NCBI RefSeq assembly: GCF_051195255.1
Contig: NZ_JBNJLK010000004.1
Coordinates: 186,001 to 250,000, forward strand
Source: Falsirhodobacter sp051195255
Lineage (GTDB): Bacteria > Pseudomonadota > Alphaproteobacteria > Rhodobacterales > Rhodobacteraceae
Length of the DNA stretch: 64,000 nucleotides
Reading direction: 5' to 3'
Part shown: positions 40,381 through 49,472 of the stretch, piece after piece
Position numbering within the stretch: the stretch's first letter is position 1
Layout of the letters: every line of letters starts with the position of its first letter
The notes under the pieces: generated by a model
What the model was told of the DNA's origin: nothing
The model's input: the letters and a program-made list of their open reading frames with translations, nothing else
Databases searched by the model: none
Position numbers and translations under genes: made by a program

Positions 40381-43296
40381 ATGAAGTCCCCGCGTCCGCA
40401 TTCCGATTTCCGCATCGCCATCGGCTTTGTCGTCTTCCTTGTGATGATGACCCTGGCGATGGTGCTGGCGGCGCCCTTCGTGCTGCACCGGGAACTGGAA
40501 CCGGTGGACGTGTCCGCCATGCGGAGCGAGCTGTTCGACCTCAACCTCAGCTACAACAACGCGTTGCACGCGTCCGAGGACTGGTTCCGGGGCGAAGGCA
40601 ACGTGCTGCTTCTGGGTGAACAGGCGCGCCAGCTTCTGCACCGGACCAACGTGTTCCTGGCCCGTCCGGGCGTTGCCGAAGTGCTTCCCGACAACGCCGC
40701 CCCCCTGCAGGAGGTGGCCCGCCTGCTGCGCGTCCGCCTGCAGGAAGCCACCTCCCCCGCGGACCGGACGCTGACCAGTGCCGGCGCGTCGCGGGTGGCC
40801 GACGCCATCACCATGCGCAGCGCCCCCTACCTGCGCTACGTGTCCGAAGCGTTCCACCGTCTGGGCGCGGTCGCGGCGCAGGAACGCAACCGCATCAACA
40901 AGACGCGCGATGCGGTGCAGTGGCTGTCCGGCCTGTTGCTGGTCATCATGGCGCTGGCGGCGACCATCCTGATGCTGCAAAGGCGCCGGCTGCAGCGGAC
41001 CGGCAACTCGCTTCAAACCACGGCGCAGGAATTGTCGGACGCCCACCGGATCGCGCGCATCGGATCGTTCCGTTGGGACTTCGTCCGCGATCAGGTGCAA
41101 TGGTCCGACCGTCTGGCCGACATCTTCGGCCTTGAACCCGGCGGCCGGATGACCGGCGCCGAATTCGAGGCGCTGGTTCATCCCGAGGATCTGGCCAAGG
41201 TGCGCGACAGCGAACGCCGTGCCACCCAGCGCGCGGCGGAAAGCGGCCGGCCCGCCCAGCGTGAGATCAGCTATCGCCTGCGCCGCCCCGATGGCCGGAT
41301 CGTGGACGTGCATTCCATCTCCGAGATCACCTCGGATGGCGAAAACCGGCCTGTCTTCATGACCTCCACCGTCCGCGACGTGACCGAAGAGATGGCCCGC
41401 CGGCGCGCCTTGGCCGAAAGCGAACGCAACCTGGTCGAGGCGCAGCGCATCGCGGGCCTTGGCAGTTTCCGCCGCATCGTCCAGACCGGACAGGTCATCT
41501 GGTCGCACGAGATGTACCGGATGCTGGGTCTTGAACCCGGAACCGTTCCCCCGCCGGTGGAAGAGATCATCCATGCCGACGATCTGCCGCAGCTGAAGGC
41601 GGATCTGCACGCTCTTTCGTCGAACGGTGGCCCCCCGGGCGGGCGCGTCCCTACCAGCATCCGCTGCCGGATGCTCCACCGCGACGGCTCGCTGCGCTTC
41701 GTGCACGGCGCGGCCGAGATGAGCTATGACGACCATGGACAGCCCATCATGCTGACCGGCACCCTGCGCGACATGACGACCGAAGTCGCCCAGCAGGAGG
41801 CGATCACCCGTGCCGCCGAAGAGGCCCGCCGCGCGAATGCCGCCAAAAGCGACTTTCTGGCCGTCATGAGCCACGAGTTGCGGACCCCGATGAACGGCGT
41901 CCTCGGCATGCTCAGCGTGCTGTCCGACACGCCCCTCAGCGCAGAGCAGCGCACCCAGCTGGCGATCGCCCGCTCCAGCGCCGAGGCCCTGCTCGCGATC
42001 CTGAACGACATCCTCGACATGTCCAAGATCGAAGCGGGGCGGATGGAGCTTGAAAAGGCGCCCTTCGACCTGCCCTTGCTGATCGAGGCGGTCGTCGCGC
42101 TCTACATGCCCCAGGCCCAGGCGAAGGGGCTGATCCTGCGCCACGAGATCGGGCCCCGTGTTCCCCCTTGGGTCGAAGGCGATCCCGGCCGCTTGCGCCA
42201 GATCCTGCTGAACCTGATCAGCAACGCGGTCAAGTTCACCGCCGAAGGCCATGTCACGCTGTCGGTCGCGCTGGCCGAAGGGGGCGCGGGCGATCCGGTG
42301 CGCCTTGTCTTCCGCGTGCGCGACACCGGCATGGGCATCCCGGCCGAACGCCAGCCGCTGGTCTTCGAACGGTTCAACCAGCTGGACGCCACCTACAACC
42401 GCAAATTCGGCGGCACCGGCCTTGGCCTCGCCATCAGCCGCAACCTGACCGAGATGATGGGCGGCACGATCCGTTTCTCCAGCACCTATGGCGAGGGGAC
42501 GGAGTTCGTGATCGAGATGGCCTTCCCCCTTGCCCAGCCCGAGGCGCCTGAGACGGCCGCGGCCTCCGTCACGGCCCGCCCCCTCGACATCCTGGTGGCC
42601 GAGGACAACGCCACCAACCAGATCGTCGTGCGCACCATGCTGGAACGCCTGGGGCACCGCGTGTCCATCGTCGACAATGGCCGCAAGGCGGTGCTGGCGG
42701 CGGACCAGCGGGCCTATGACATCGTCCTCATGGACATCTCCATGCCCGAAATGGACGGGCTGGAGGCGACGCGCCGGATTCGCGCAGGCACGGGCCCGTC
42801 GCGGGCCGTGCCGATCCTGGCACTGACCGCCCATGCGGGCCCCGCCGAAGGCGAACGCTGCCGCGAGGCGGGCTTGGACGGGCTGCTGAGCAAGCCGATC
42901 CGTCGGCAGGCGCTGGAGGAGGCCCTGGACCGTCACGCGGCGCAGTCCCCCGCCACGCCCGCCGCCCCGGCCTTCAGCCTGGACGACCTGCGCGCCGAAT
43001 TCTCGGACGAGGAGTTGTTCGGCCTGATCGAGGTGGCGCTGTCGGATCTGGCCCGCCACGCCGACACGCTGACGGATCCGCAGGCGCCGGACGCGGATGT
43101 GACCCGCGCCTGCCATTCCGTCGCCGGTCTGGCGCGCACCTTCGGCGCGCAGGCCCTGGGGGCCACCGCTTCCGCGCTGGAACAGTCGCTGCGCGCCGAA
43201 GGTCCCGCCGCGCACCGGCCCGCACTTCTAAGTCTCCACGCTGACTTGATGACAGTGATGCAGGCTCTACGTCACTTGAACACAACTGGGGGTTGA
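40381..43296 (+). CDS. Hybrid histidine kinase with two PAS, receiver and HPt domains
   Basis: 971 aa, inner membrane. Two helices (about residues 14-37 and 181-201) flank a periplasmic sensor of ~145 residues. Two PAS domains follow (about 220-330 and 355-470), then HisKA with His498 (MSHELRTPMNG), HATPase (LNLISNAVKFT, DTGMGIP, GTGLGLAISRNL), a receiver with Asp785 (VLMDISMPEMDG) and an HPt domain with His912 (ACHSVAGLARTFGA). The HPt could pass phosphate to the receiver-phosphatase three genes upstream, closing the control circuit; this is inference. Encoded within the same tightly packed operon. Confidence 0.93.
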   Translation: MKSPRPHSDFRIAIGFVVFLVMMTLAMVLAAPFVLHRELEPVDVSAMRSELFDLNLSYNNALHASEDWFRGEGNVLLLGEQARQLLHRTNVFLARPGVAEVLPDNAAPLQEVARLLRVRLQEATSPADRTLTSAGASRVADAITMRSAPYLRYVSEAFHRLGAVAAQERNRINKTRDAVQWLSGLLLVIMALAATILMLQRRRLQRTGNSLQTTAQELSDAHRIARIGSFRWDFVRDQVQWSDRLADIFGLEPGGRMTGAEFEALVHPEDLAKVRDSERRATQRAAESGRPAQREISYRLRRPDGRIVDVHSISEITSDGENRPVFMTSTVRDVTEEMARRRALAESERNLVEAQRIAGLGSFRRIVQTGQVIWSHEMYRMLGLEPGTVPPPVEEIIHADDLPQLKADLHALSSNGGPPGGRVPTSIRCRMLHRDGSLRFVHGAAEMSYDDHGQPIMLTGTLRDMTTEVAQQEAITRAAEEARRANAAKSDFLAVMSHELRTPMNGVLGMLSVLSDTPLSAEQRTQLAIARSSAEALLAILNDILDMSKIEAGRMELEKAPFDLPLLIEAVVALYMPQAQAKGLILRHEIGPRVPPWVEGDPGRLRQILLNLISNAVKFTAEGHVTLSVALAEGGAGDPVRLVFRVRDTGMGIPAERQPLVFERFNQLDATYNRKFGGTGLGLAISRNLTEMMGGTIRFSSTYGEGTEFVIEMAFPLAQPEAPETAAASVTARPLDILVAEDNATNQIVVRTMLERLGHRVSIVDNGRKAVLAADQRAYDIVLMDISMPEMDGLEATRRIRAGTGPSRAVPILALTAHAGPAEGERCREAGLDGLLSKPIRRQALEEALDRHAAQSPATPAAPAFSLDDLRAEFSDEELFGLIEVALSDLARHADTLTDPQAPDADVTRACHSVAGLARTFGAQALGATASALEQSLRAEGPAAHRPALLSLHADLMTVMQALRHLNTTGG

Positions 43297-43302
43297 TAAC
43301 CT

Positions 43303-45141
43303 ATGCAACAGAATGCGTTGACCCGGCTGAAGCACTGGACCATCCTTGGGGCGGCCACCTGCCTTGCCTGCACCTTCGGCTGGTCTGCAGCCTTTGCACA
43401 GGACCGCGGAGTGACCGACGCGCCGCCCACGGCCGAACCTGTCAGTCCCGAAACCTCCACCCCCTTGAACGAGGATCCGGCCCCGCCCCCGGCCGCGACA
43501 ACCGCCACCCCGCCGGCCGCAGCCCCCCCGCCCATTGACACGACCACGCCCATCGGCCGGCGCGGGCCGCTGACCGACCGCGAACGCAAGATGGCCGAAA
43601 CCGCCTGGGCCTATTTCGTGGAACGGTTCCAGGAAAAGACCGGCCTCGTGAACGCCGTGGGCTCCTACCCGTCCACGACGATGTGGGACACGGCCTCCTA
43701 TGTCAGCGGCCTCGTATCCGCCTATGAACTCGGCATCATCGACAAGCGCGAATTCGACCGGCGGGCGAACCTGCTGATCGACACGCTGCGCAACCTCAAC
43801 CTCTTCCGCGGCGAACTGCCGAACAAGGTGTACAACACCCAGACCGGGGAAAAGGTGAACTACGCCAACCAGCCGGGAGAGGTCGGCTTCTCCGTCCTGG
43901 ACATCGGGCGGCTGATGGTCTGGCTGCGGATCATGAAGGAACGCTACCCCTATCTGGCCGCCGGCATCGACAACATCCCGATGCGCTGGAACTTCTGCAA
44001 CATGGCGAACGAGGATGGCCGGCTGTTCGGCTCCATCGTGACGGGCAAGGGAGAGACGCGCTACGTGCAGGAAGGCCGCCTCGGATACGAGGAATACGCG
44101 GCCAAGGGCTTCGCGCTGTGGGGCTTCGATCCTTACGCCGCGCTGAAGGCTGGGCCCTACACCTTCGTGGACATCTACGACATCGACGTGCCGGTGGACG
44201 CGCGCGATCCCCGCATCTTCAACAACCAGAACTACGTCCTGACGGAAGGGTATCTGCTGGACGGGCTGGAACTGGGCTGGGACATGCCGGGTGACCGCGA
44301 CAGTGGGCCCGGCGTGGCGAGCCAGGGGTGGCGGGCCGAATTCGCCAACCGCATCTATCTGGTTCAGCAGCGCCGGTTCGAACGGACCGGCATCCTGACC
44401 GCCCGGTCCGAACACCAAGTCGAAGGCGCGCCGTTCTTCGTTTACGACGCGATCTATGCCGACGGCTATCCGTGGAACACCCTGGACCCCAGCGACGTCT
44501 ACCAGCCCGACCGTTCGGCCATCGCGGCCAAGGCCGCCGTGGGCATGTGGGCCTTGTGGGACACGCCCTACACCGACCTTCTGTTCGACGCCGTGGCCGA
44601 CCTGTCCACCCCCGACAGCGGCTTCTACGAAGGGCTTTACGAAAACGGCAACGGCGTCATCCCGCTGGAAACCGCCAACAACAACGGCATCATCCTGGCC
44701 GCCCTGCTGTACAAGGTGCAGGGGCCGATCCTGCAATACCGCAACACCAACACGCAGCTGTGGAACACCGCGTTCGAGAATGCGGACACCCGCGCCCGCA
44801 AGTGCATGCCCGACCCGATGAAGGCTGTGGCCGCGCCCTGCTGCAACTGCGGCACCCAGCCTGCCCTTGAACCTGACGTTCCCCCCGCCGCGTTCGAGTT
44901 CTGCCGTCCCATTGTGGCCGCCACCGGCATCTCCGCCGCCGCCTGCGCGCGCACGCCCCATCTTGTGCCGCCGCCCGAACCCCTGCCGGTCCAGACGCAG
45001 GCCTGCCCGATGCCGCCCTTGTCGCCCACCCTGTCGCCCCCGCCCCCGACGCCGGACGCGGTGACGCAATCCACGAACCCGGTCTTCGTGCCTGCCATCG
45101 CACCGGCCGCGCCCCCGCCCCAGCCGGAGGCCGCTCAATGA
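43303..45141 (+). CDS. DUF3131 protein with Cys/Pro-rich tail, exported (paralogue 1)
   Basis: 612 aa. A cleavable or anchoring N-terminal segment (ATCLACTFGWSAAFAQ) and a Pro-rich linker precede a DUF3131 domain (about residues 85-500) with KTGLVNAVGSYPSTTMWDTA, NLNLFRGELPNKVYNTQTGE, EGRLGYEEYAAKGFALWG and NNNGIILAALLYKV. The last ~110 residues are rich in Pro and Cys (CMPD, CCNCGT, FEFCRP). DUF3131 resembles alpha-helical barrels of carbohydrate-active enzymes, so I infer a periplasmic sugar hydrolase, lyase or polymer-handling role. It overlaps the acyltransferase gene by 4 bases. Confidence 0.85.
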   Translation: MQQNALTRLKHWTILGAATCLACTFGWSAAFAQDRGVTDAPPTAEPVSPETSTPLNEDPAPPPAATTATPPAAAPPPIDTTTPIGRRGPLTDRERKMAETAWAYFVERFQEKTGLVNAVGSYPSTTMWDTASYVSGLVSAYELGIIDKREFDRRANLLIDTLRNLNLFRGELPNKVYNTQTGEKVNYANQPGEVGFSVLDIGRLMVWLRIMKERYPYLAAGIDNIPMRWNFCNMANEDGRLFGSIVTGKGETRYVQEGRLGYEEYAAKGFALWGFDPYAALKAGPYTFVDIYDIDVPVDARDPRIFNNQNYVLTEGYLLDGLELGWDMPGDRDSGPGVASQGWRAEFANRIYLVQQRRFERTGILTARSEHQVEGAPFFVYDAIYADGYPWNTLDPSDVYQPDRSAIAAKAAVGMWALWDTPYTDLLFDAVADLSTPDSGFYEGLYENGNGVIPLETANNNGIILAALLYKVQGPILQYRNTNTQLWNTAFENADTRARKCMPDPMKAVAAPCCNCGTQPALEPDVPPAAFEFCRPIVAATGISAAACARTPHLVPPPEPLPVQTQACPMPPLSPTLSPPPPTPDAVTQSTNPVFVPAIAPAAPPPQPEAAQ

Positions 45142-46298
45142 GGGACGCGACCATGGCCGCCGTCGGCACCGTCAAGCCGCGCCTCGTGTGGTTCGACGCC
45201 AACCGCGCGCTGGCCGCGGTGGGCGTGGTGCTGATCCATTCCACCACCGACTTCTCGGGCGGCGTCTTCCCCGACGCCGAACCGATGGAGCGGATCGTCC
45301 CCGTCTTCCTCCGCTCCCTCGCCGAATTGTCGGGATCGGAGATGTTCTTCACCTTCTCGCTGTTCCTGATGGCGTTCAAGCTGGACCGCCGCCGCCCGTC
45401 CTATGGCGAGGCGATCCGCGAACAGGCGCGCCGTCTGCTGGTGCCCTTCGTGGTCTGGACGCTGTTCTACGCCTTCTTCCGGCTGATCAAGGCGACCGAG
45501 TTCGGCTATCCGCAGGCCATCTGGGCGCAGCTTGCCGATCCGGAAAAATGGCTGGGCTATTTCGTGCTGGGCGAGGTGCAGTATCACATGCACTTCCTGC
45601 CCACGCTGTTTCTTCTGTTCCTGTTCTTCCCGCTGATGCGGCTGGGCCAGCGCTTTCCCATGTTCGGCCTTCTGATCATCGCGACACTGGGCACGATGCA
45701 ATACGCCCAAGGCTGGATCTGGGGACTGGGGCTGGAGCCGGACCTGCGCGACTACATCATCCGCGCCACGAAGGTTCTGGGCTATGTCGGTTATGGCCTG
45801 GCCGCCTTCGCCCTGTTCGGCCTGTGGAAGGACGGCATCCCGCGTGGTGAATCCCGCCTGCTGCGCCGGGGCGCGATCTACATGATCGCCATCGCCTACA
45901 TGGCCACGCTGCCCTTCTTCGGCGCCGCACTGTTCAACGGCACCTGGAACGTCCGGCAGAACTGGGCCTATTACGGCCACTTCCTGATGCCCCTGTTCGT
46001 GTTCCTGTGCTTCATGGCCAGCCAGTACGGCAACTGGTCCCCAAGGTGGAGCTGGTTCGCCCGCTACACCTTCGGCGTCTACCTGATCCATCCGCTGGTG
46101 ATCGACCTCTATGACGTGGCGATGCACCGCGCCGGCCTCACGGCGATCGAGCCGTGGATGATCGTCACCTTCCGCTTCATCGTCGCCCTGCCCGGCGCGT
46201 TCCTGATCGCCTACGGGCTGTCGAAGATCCCGTTCCTGGCGTGGACCATCGGCCTCGGCCCCACCCCGTGGGACCGGCGCGCCGGCGTGCGGAACTGA
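45138..46298 (+). CDS. Acyltransferase family 3 membrane protein
   Basis: 386 aa with about ten membrane helices. The family start WFDANRALAAVGVVLIHSTT bears the catalytic His; later blocks are VQYHMHFLPTLFLLFLFFPL and FGVYLIHPLVIDLYDVA. It should acylate (often O-acetylate or succinylate) a sugar of the polymer made by the adjacent synthase. GGAGGCCGCTCA precedes the first ATG (45138); an internal ATG at 45153 is possible. It overlaps the preceding gene by 4 bases and is 4 bases from the next. Confidence 0.9.
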   Translation: MRDATMAAVGTVKPRLVWFDANRALAAVGVVLIHSTTDFSGGVFPDAEPMERIVPVFLRSLAELSGSEMFFTFSLFLMAFKLDRRRPSYGEAIREQARRLLVPFVVWTLFYAFFRLIKATEFGYPQAIWAQLADPEKWLGYFVLGEVQYHMHFLPTLFLLFLFFPLMRLGQRFPMFGLLIIATLGTMQYAQGWIWGLGLEPDLRDYIIRATKVLGYVGYGLAAFALFGLWKDGIPRGESRLLRRGAIYMIAIAYMATLPFFGAALFNGTWNVRQNWAYYGHFLMPLFVFLCFMASQYGNWSPRWSWFARYTFGVYLIHPLVIDLYDVAMHRAGLTAIEPWMIVTFRFIVALPGAFLIAYGLSKIPFLAWTIGLGPTPWDRRAGVRN

Positions 46299-46302
46299 CG
46301 CG

Positions 46303-48150
46303 ATGGCGGACTTCTATTTCCAGCGGTTCGAAGACCGCAAGCCCCCGGCCCCGCTGCCCTATTCCATGGGACGCGAGATGGCGTGGCAGTTTCTCGCCAC
46401 GCTCGCCCTCGTCGTCGGCGCCTGGTACATCCACTGGCGCTGGATGCATTCGCTGAACTGGGACGCGCTGTGGTTCGCCCTCCCGCTCGTGATGGCGGAA
46501 ACGATGGCCTATGTCGGGCTGATCCTGTTCGTCATCAACCTGTGGCGCGACCAGCCCGTGGTGCTGCCCGATCCCCCCGCCCTGGTGGAGGAAACGGACC
46601 CCGCCACGCCCGAACCGGGCCGCCCGCTTGCCGTCGACGTGCTGTTCGCGACCTATAACGAGGATCCGGACCTTGTGCGGTTGGGAATCCGCGACGCGAA
46701 GGCCGTCACCTATCCCCACCCCATCGACATCCGCATCCACGTGCTGGACGACGGCCGCCGCCCCGAAATGCGCGCCGTGTGCGACGAGGAGGGCGTCGGC
46801 TACATCACCCGCAGCACGAATGAAGGCTACAAGGCCGGCAACCTGCGCAACGCGATGGAAAAGACCTCGGGCGATTTCATCGTGATCTGCGACGCCGACA
46901 CGCGGCCCTTCCCCACGATCCTGCAACACACGCTGGGCCATTTCCGCGATCCGCGCGTGGCCTGGGTGCAGACGCCGCAATGGTTCTACGACCTGCCCGA
47001 GGGCGAGACGCTGACCCAGCGGCTGGATCGTCGCCTTGGCCGCCTTGGCCGTTGGACGGGGCGCGCGGTGGAATCCGTGACCGGCACCATCACCTTCGGC
47101 GCCGACCCCTTCGTCAGCGACCCGCAGATGTTCTATGACGTGATCCTGCGCCGGCGGAACTGGGCCAACGCCGCCTTCTGCTGCGGCGCAGGCTCCATTC
47201 ACCGGCGCGAGGCCGTGATGGAAGCGGCCCTCCGTTCCTTCGGCGCCAGCGTCGAACGCCGCGTGATCCAGACCGAGGAGGAGATCACCCTCGCCAGCCG
47301 CGAACGCAGCGTGGCCCCCGAACTGATGTCCGCCATCCGGACCGAGGCGGTGGTGGCCGAGGTCCTTACCCCCTACCGCTTTCACGTGTCCGAGGACATC
47401 TACACCTCCATCGTGCTGCACGCCGACCGGGAACGGGGCTGGAAATCCGTCCTGCACCCCACCATCGAAAGCAAGATGCTGTCCCCGCAGGACCTGCTGT
47501 CCTGGACGATCCAGCGGTTCAAGTATGCGGGCGGCAGCCTCGACATCCTGTTCCACGACAACCCGCTGTTCCGCAGCGGCCTGACGCTGCCCCAGCGCCT
47601 GATGTACGGATCGACCTTCTGGTCCTATCTGGGGTCGATCTGGAACGTCGTGTTCCTGCTGGCGCCCGTGATCTATCTGTTCACGGGGATCGCCCCCGTG
47701 TCGGCCTACACGGCGGACTTCTTCGTCCACGTGGTGCCGTTCCTTGTCACGCTGGAACTGGCGATGATGATGGGCACCTGGGGGATCGCGGGCTATGCCA
47801 GCAAGACCTCGTACCTCGCCTTCTTCCCCATCGGGCTGAAGGCGTTGTGGGCCGTGGCGAGGGGCCAGAAGATCTCGTTCCCCGTGACGCCCAAGGACCG
47901 GCAAAGCGGGACCTTCCTGCGCCTTGTGCGCCCGCAGCTGGCGGTGATCGTGCTGACGCTGGTGTCGGGGGTCTGGGCTTTGGCCTGGCTGCTGATGGGC
48001 TATGGCAGCTGGAGCACGACCGGCGTCGTCACGAACATCCTGTGGGGCATCAACAACTGCATGGCGATGGCGGGGATGATCCGCGCCGCCCTGTGGAACC
48101 CCGAGCCTGATACTGAGGCTGAGACCGAGACTGAGGAGGTCACCGCATGA
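46303..48150 (+). CDS. Cellulose-synthase-like family 2 glycosyltransferase
   Basis: 615 aa, inner membrane. Two N-terminal helices, a cytosolic GT-A domain and three to four C-terminal helices. Processive GT2 motifs are VLDDGRRPEM, the DxD-like FIVICDADTRP, the TED-like FHVSEDIYTS, and QRFKYAGG in place of QxxRW (Arg to Lys, Trp to Tyr). No C-terminal PilZ domain is present, so c-di-GMP control through PilZ is not expected. It would polymerise a sugar nucleotide and push the chain across the membrane. The product cannot be read from the sequence. It overlaps the second DUF3131 gene by 4 bases. Confidence 0.9.
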   Translation: MADFYFQRFEDRKPPAPLPYSMGREMAWQFLATLALVVGAWYIHWRWMHSLNWDALWFALPLVMAETMAYVGLILFVINLWRDQPVVLPDPPALVEETDPATPEPGRPLAVDVLFATYNEDPDLVRLGIRDAKAVTYPHPIDIRIHVLDDGRRPEMRAVCDEEGVGYITRSTNEGYKAGNLRNAMEKTSGDFIVICDADTRPFPTILQHTLGHFRDPRVAWVQTPQWFYDLPEGETLTQRLDRRLGRLGRWTGRAVESVTGTITFGADPFVSDPQMFYDVILRRRNWANAAFCCGAGSIHRREAVMEAALRSFGASVERRVIQTEEEITLASRERSVAPELMSAIRTEAVVAEVLTPYRFHVSEDIYTSIVLHADRERGWKSVLHPTIESKMLSPQDLLSWTIQRFKYAGGSLDILFHDNPLFRSGLTLPQRLMYGSTFWSYLGSIWNVVFLLAPVIYLFTGIAPVSAYTADFFVHVVPFLVTLELAMMMGTWGIAGYASKTSYLAFFPIGLKALWAVARGQKISFPVTPKDRQSGTFLRLVRPQLAVIVLTLVSGVWALAWLLMGYGSWSTTGVVTNILWGINNCMAMAGMIRAALWNPEPDTEAETETEEVTA

Positions 48151-49472
48151 GCACGTTCCGCCGCAACCTGGCCCGCGCCCGCAGCCACATCGTCTTCATC
48201 GCGGCCCTTCTGGCGGGACTTGCGCTGGTGCTCTATCTGGAGGGCCTTCTGCGCAACCCCTTCGTGCGCCCGCCGCCCGAAAGCCCGCTTTCGCTGATCG
48301 AAGATGTGCCCATGCCCTTGTCCGTTCCCGGCGCCGCCACCGAGGAGCAGCTGGAACAGGCGCGCATCGCATGGAAATACTTCCAGAACAACATCAACCC
48401 CGACACGGGGCTGGCGAACTCCGCCAACAACTACCCCTCCACCACCATGTGGGAAACGGGGTCGTTCCTGATCGGCATGATCTCGGCCCACCGTCTTGGC
48501 ATCATCGACGACGCCGAGGTGGAGGCCCGCCTGTCGCGGGCGCTGGACAGCCTGGCCAGGCTGCCGCTGTTCGAGGACAGCCTGCCCAACAAGGCCTATG
48601 ACGTTCGCAGCCTGGAGATGGTGAACTACCTGAACGAACCCACGGCGGTGGGCCTTGGATGGTCCGCGCTGGACATGGCGCGCCTTTTGTCGTCGCTGGA
48701 AGCGGTGGAGCGCAACTATCCCGATCAGGCCGCCCGCGTGGACGCGGTGATTTCCCGGTGGGAGCTGTCGCGGCTGGTCCGCGGCGGGCAACTCAACGGC
48801 TCCAACGTGGTGGAGGGTCTGACGGTGGAGAACCAGGAAGGTCGTGTCGGATATGAACAATACGGCGCGAAGATCCTGATGATGTACGGGCTGGACGCCT
48901 TGCGGGCCCTGCATGTCGAAGACAACCTGACCGTCCGCGACGTCGACGGCGTCATGGTGCCCGCCGACACCCGCCTGAACCGCAACCAGGTCCCCGCCTT
49001 CATCACCAGCGAGCCGTTCCTGTTCGACGGACTCGAATTCGGTTTCGACCAGACCTCGCACCGCCTCGCCTCCGCCGTTTATCGCGCGCAGGAAATGCGG
49101 TATCGCACGACCGGCATCCTGACAGCGGTGACCGAAGGGCACATCAACGTGTCCCCGTATTTTGCCTATTCCACCGTCTGGGGCGGCGGCGCGTCCTGGG
49201 CCGTGCTGACCTTGGCCGGCGACCGTCTGGACAGCCGCCGCACCCTCAGCACCAAGGCGGCCTTCGGATGGGACGCGCTGTTCGACACCGAATACACGGA
49301 CGAATTGGTGGACGGCGTCGCCGCGCTGGCCGATCCGGAACTGGGCTGGGCCGAAGGCATCTACGAAGGCTCGGGAGAGGTGAACGGCTCCCGCACCGTC
49401 AACACGAACGCCGTGGTGCTGGCCGCGCTGGCCTTCCGCAGCCATGGCCCGCTTCTGGGGGTTGGCCGGTGA
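48147..49472 (+). CDS. DUF3131 protein, membrane-anchored (paralogue 2)
   Basis: 441 aa. An N-terminal signal anchor (HIVFIAALLAGLALVLYLEG) is followed by a DUF3131 domain matching paralogue 1 block by block: DTGLANSANNYPSTTMWETG, PLFEDSLPNKAYDVRSLEMV, EGRVGYEQYGAKILMMYGLD, NTNAVVLAALAFRSHGPLL. It lacks the long Cys/Pro tail. Having one anchored and one tailed copy either side of the synthase suggests division of labour in periplasmic processing. Last codons overlap the next start (TGATGA). Confidence 0.86.
   Translation: MSTFRRNLARARSHIVFIAALLAGLALVLYLEGLLRNPFVRPPPESPLSLIEDVPMPLSVPGAATEEQLEQARIAWKYFQNNINPDTGLANSANNYPSTTMWETGSFLIGMISAHRLGIIDDAEVEARLSRALDSLARLPLFEDSLPNKAYDVRSLEMVNYLNEPTAVGLGWSALDMARLLSSLEAVERNYPDQAARVDAVISRWELSRLVRGGQLNGSNVVEGLTVENQEGRVGYEQYGAKILMMYGLDALRALHVEDNLTVRDVDGVMVPADTRLNRNQVPAFITSEPFLFDGLEFGFDQTSHRLASAVYRAQEMRYRTTGILTAVTEGHINVSPYFAYSTVWGGGASWAVLTLAGDRLDSRRTLSTKAAFGWDALFDTEYTDELVDGVAALADPELGWAEGIYEGSGEVNGSRTVNTNAVVLAALAFRSHGPLLGVGR

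Noticed and set aside
40321..43215. A 964-codon open frame antisense to the hybrid histidine kinase
   Set aside because: It mirrors the GC-rich third-position pattern of the kinase gene, is rich in Gly, Arg, Gln and His without domain structure, and the kinase strand has complete recognised domains.
43267..45138. A 623-codon frame antisense to the first DUF3131 gene
   Set aside because: Low-complexity Gly/Arg/Val/His composition; the opposite strand encodes a conserved family in a coupled operon.
46303..48150. Naming the synthase bcsA (cellulose) or crdS (curdlan)
   Set aside because: PilZ, BcsB, BcsC and BcsZ partners are absent and the QxxRW motif differs, so a product-specific name is not supported.
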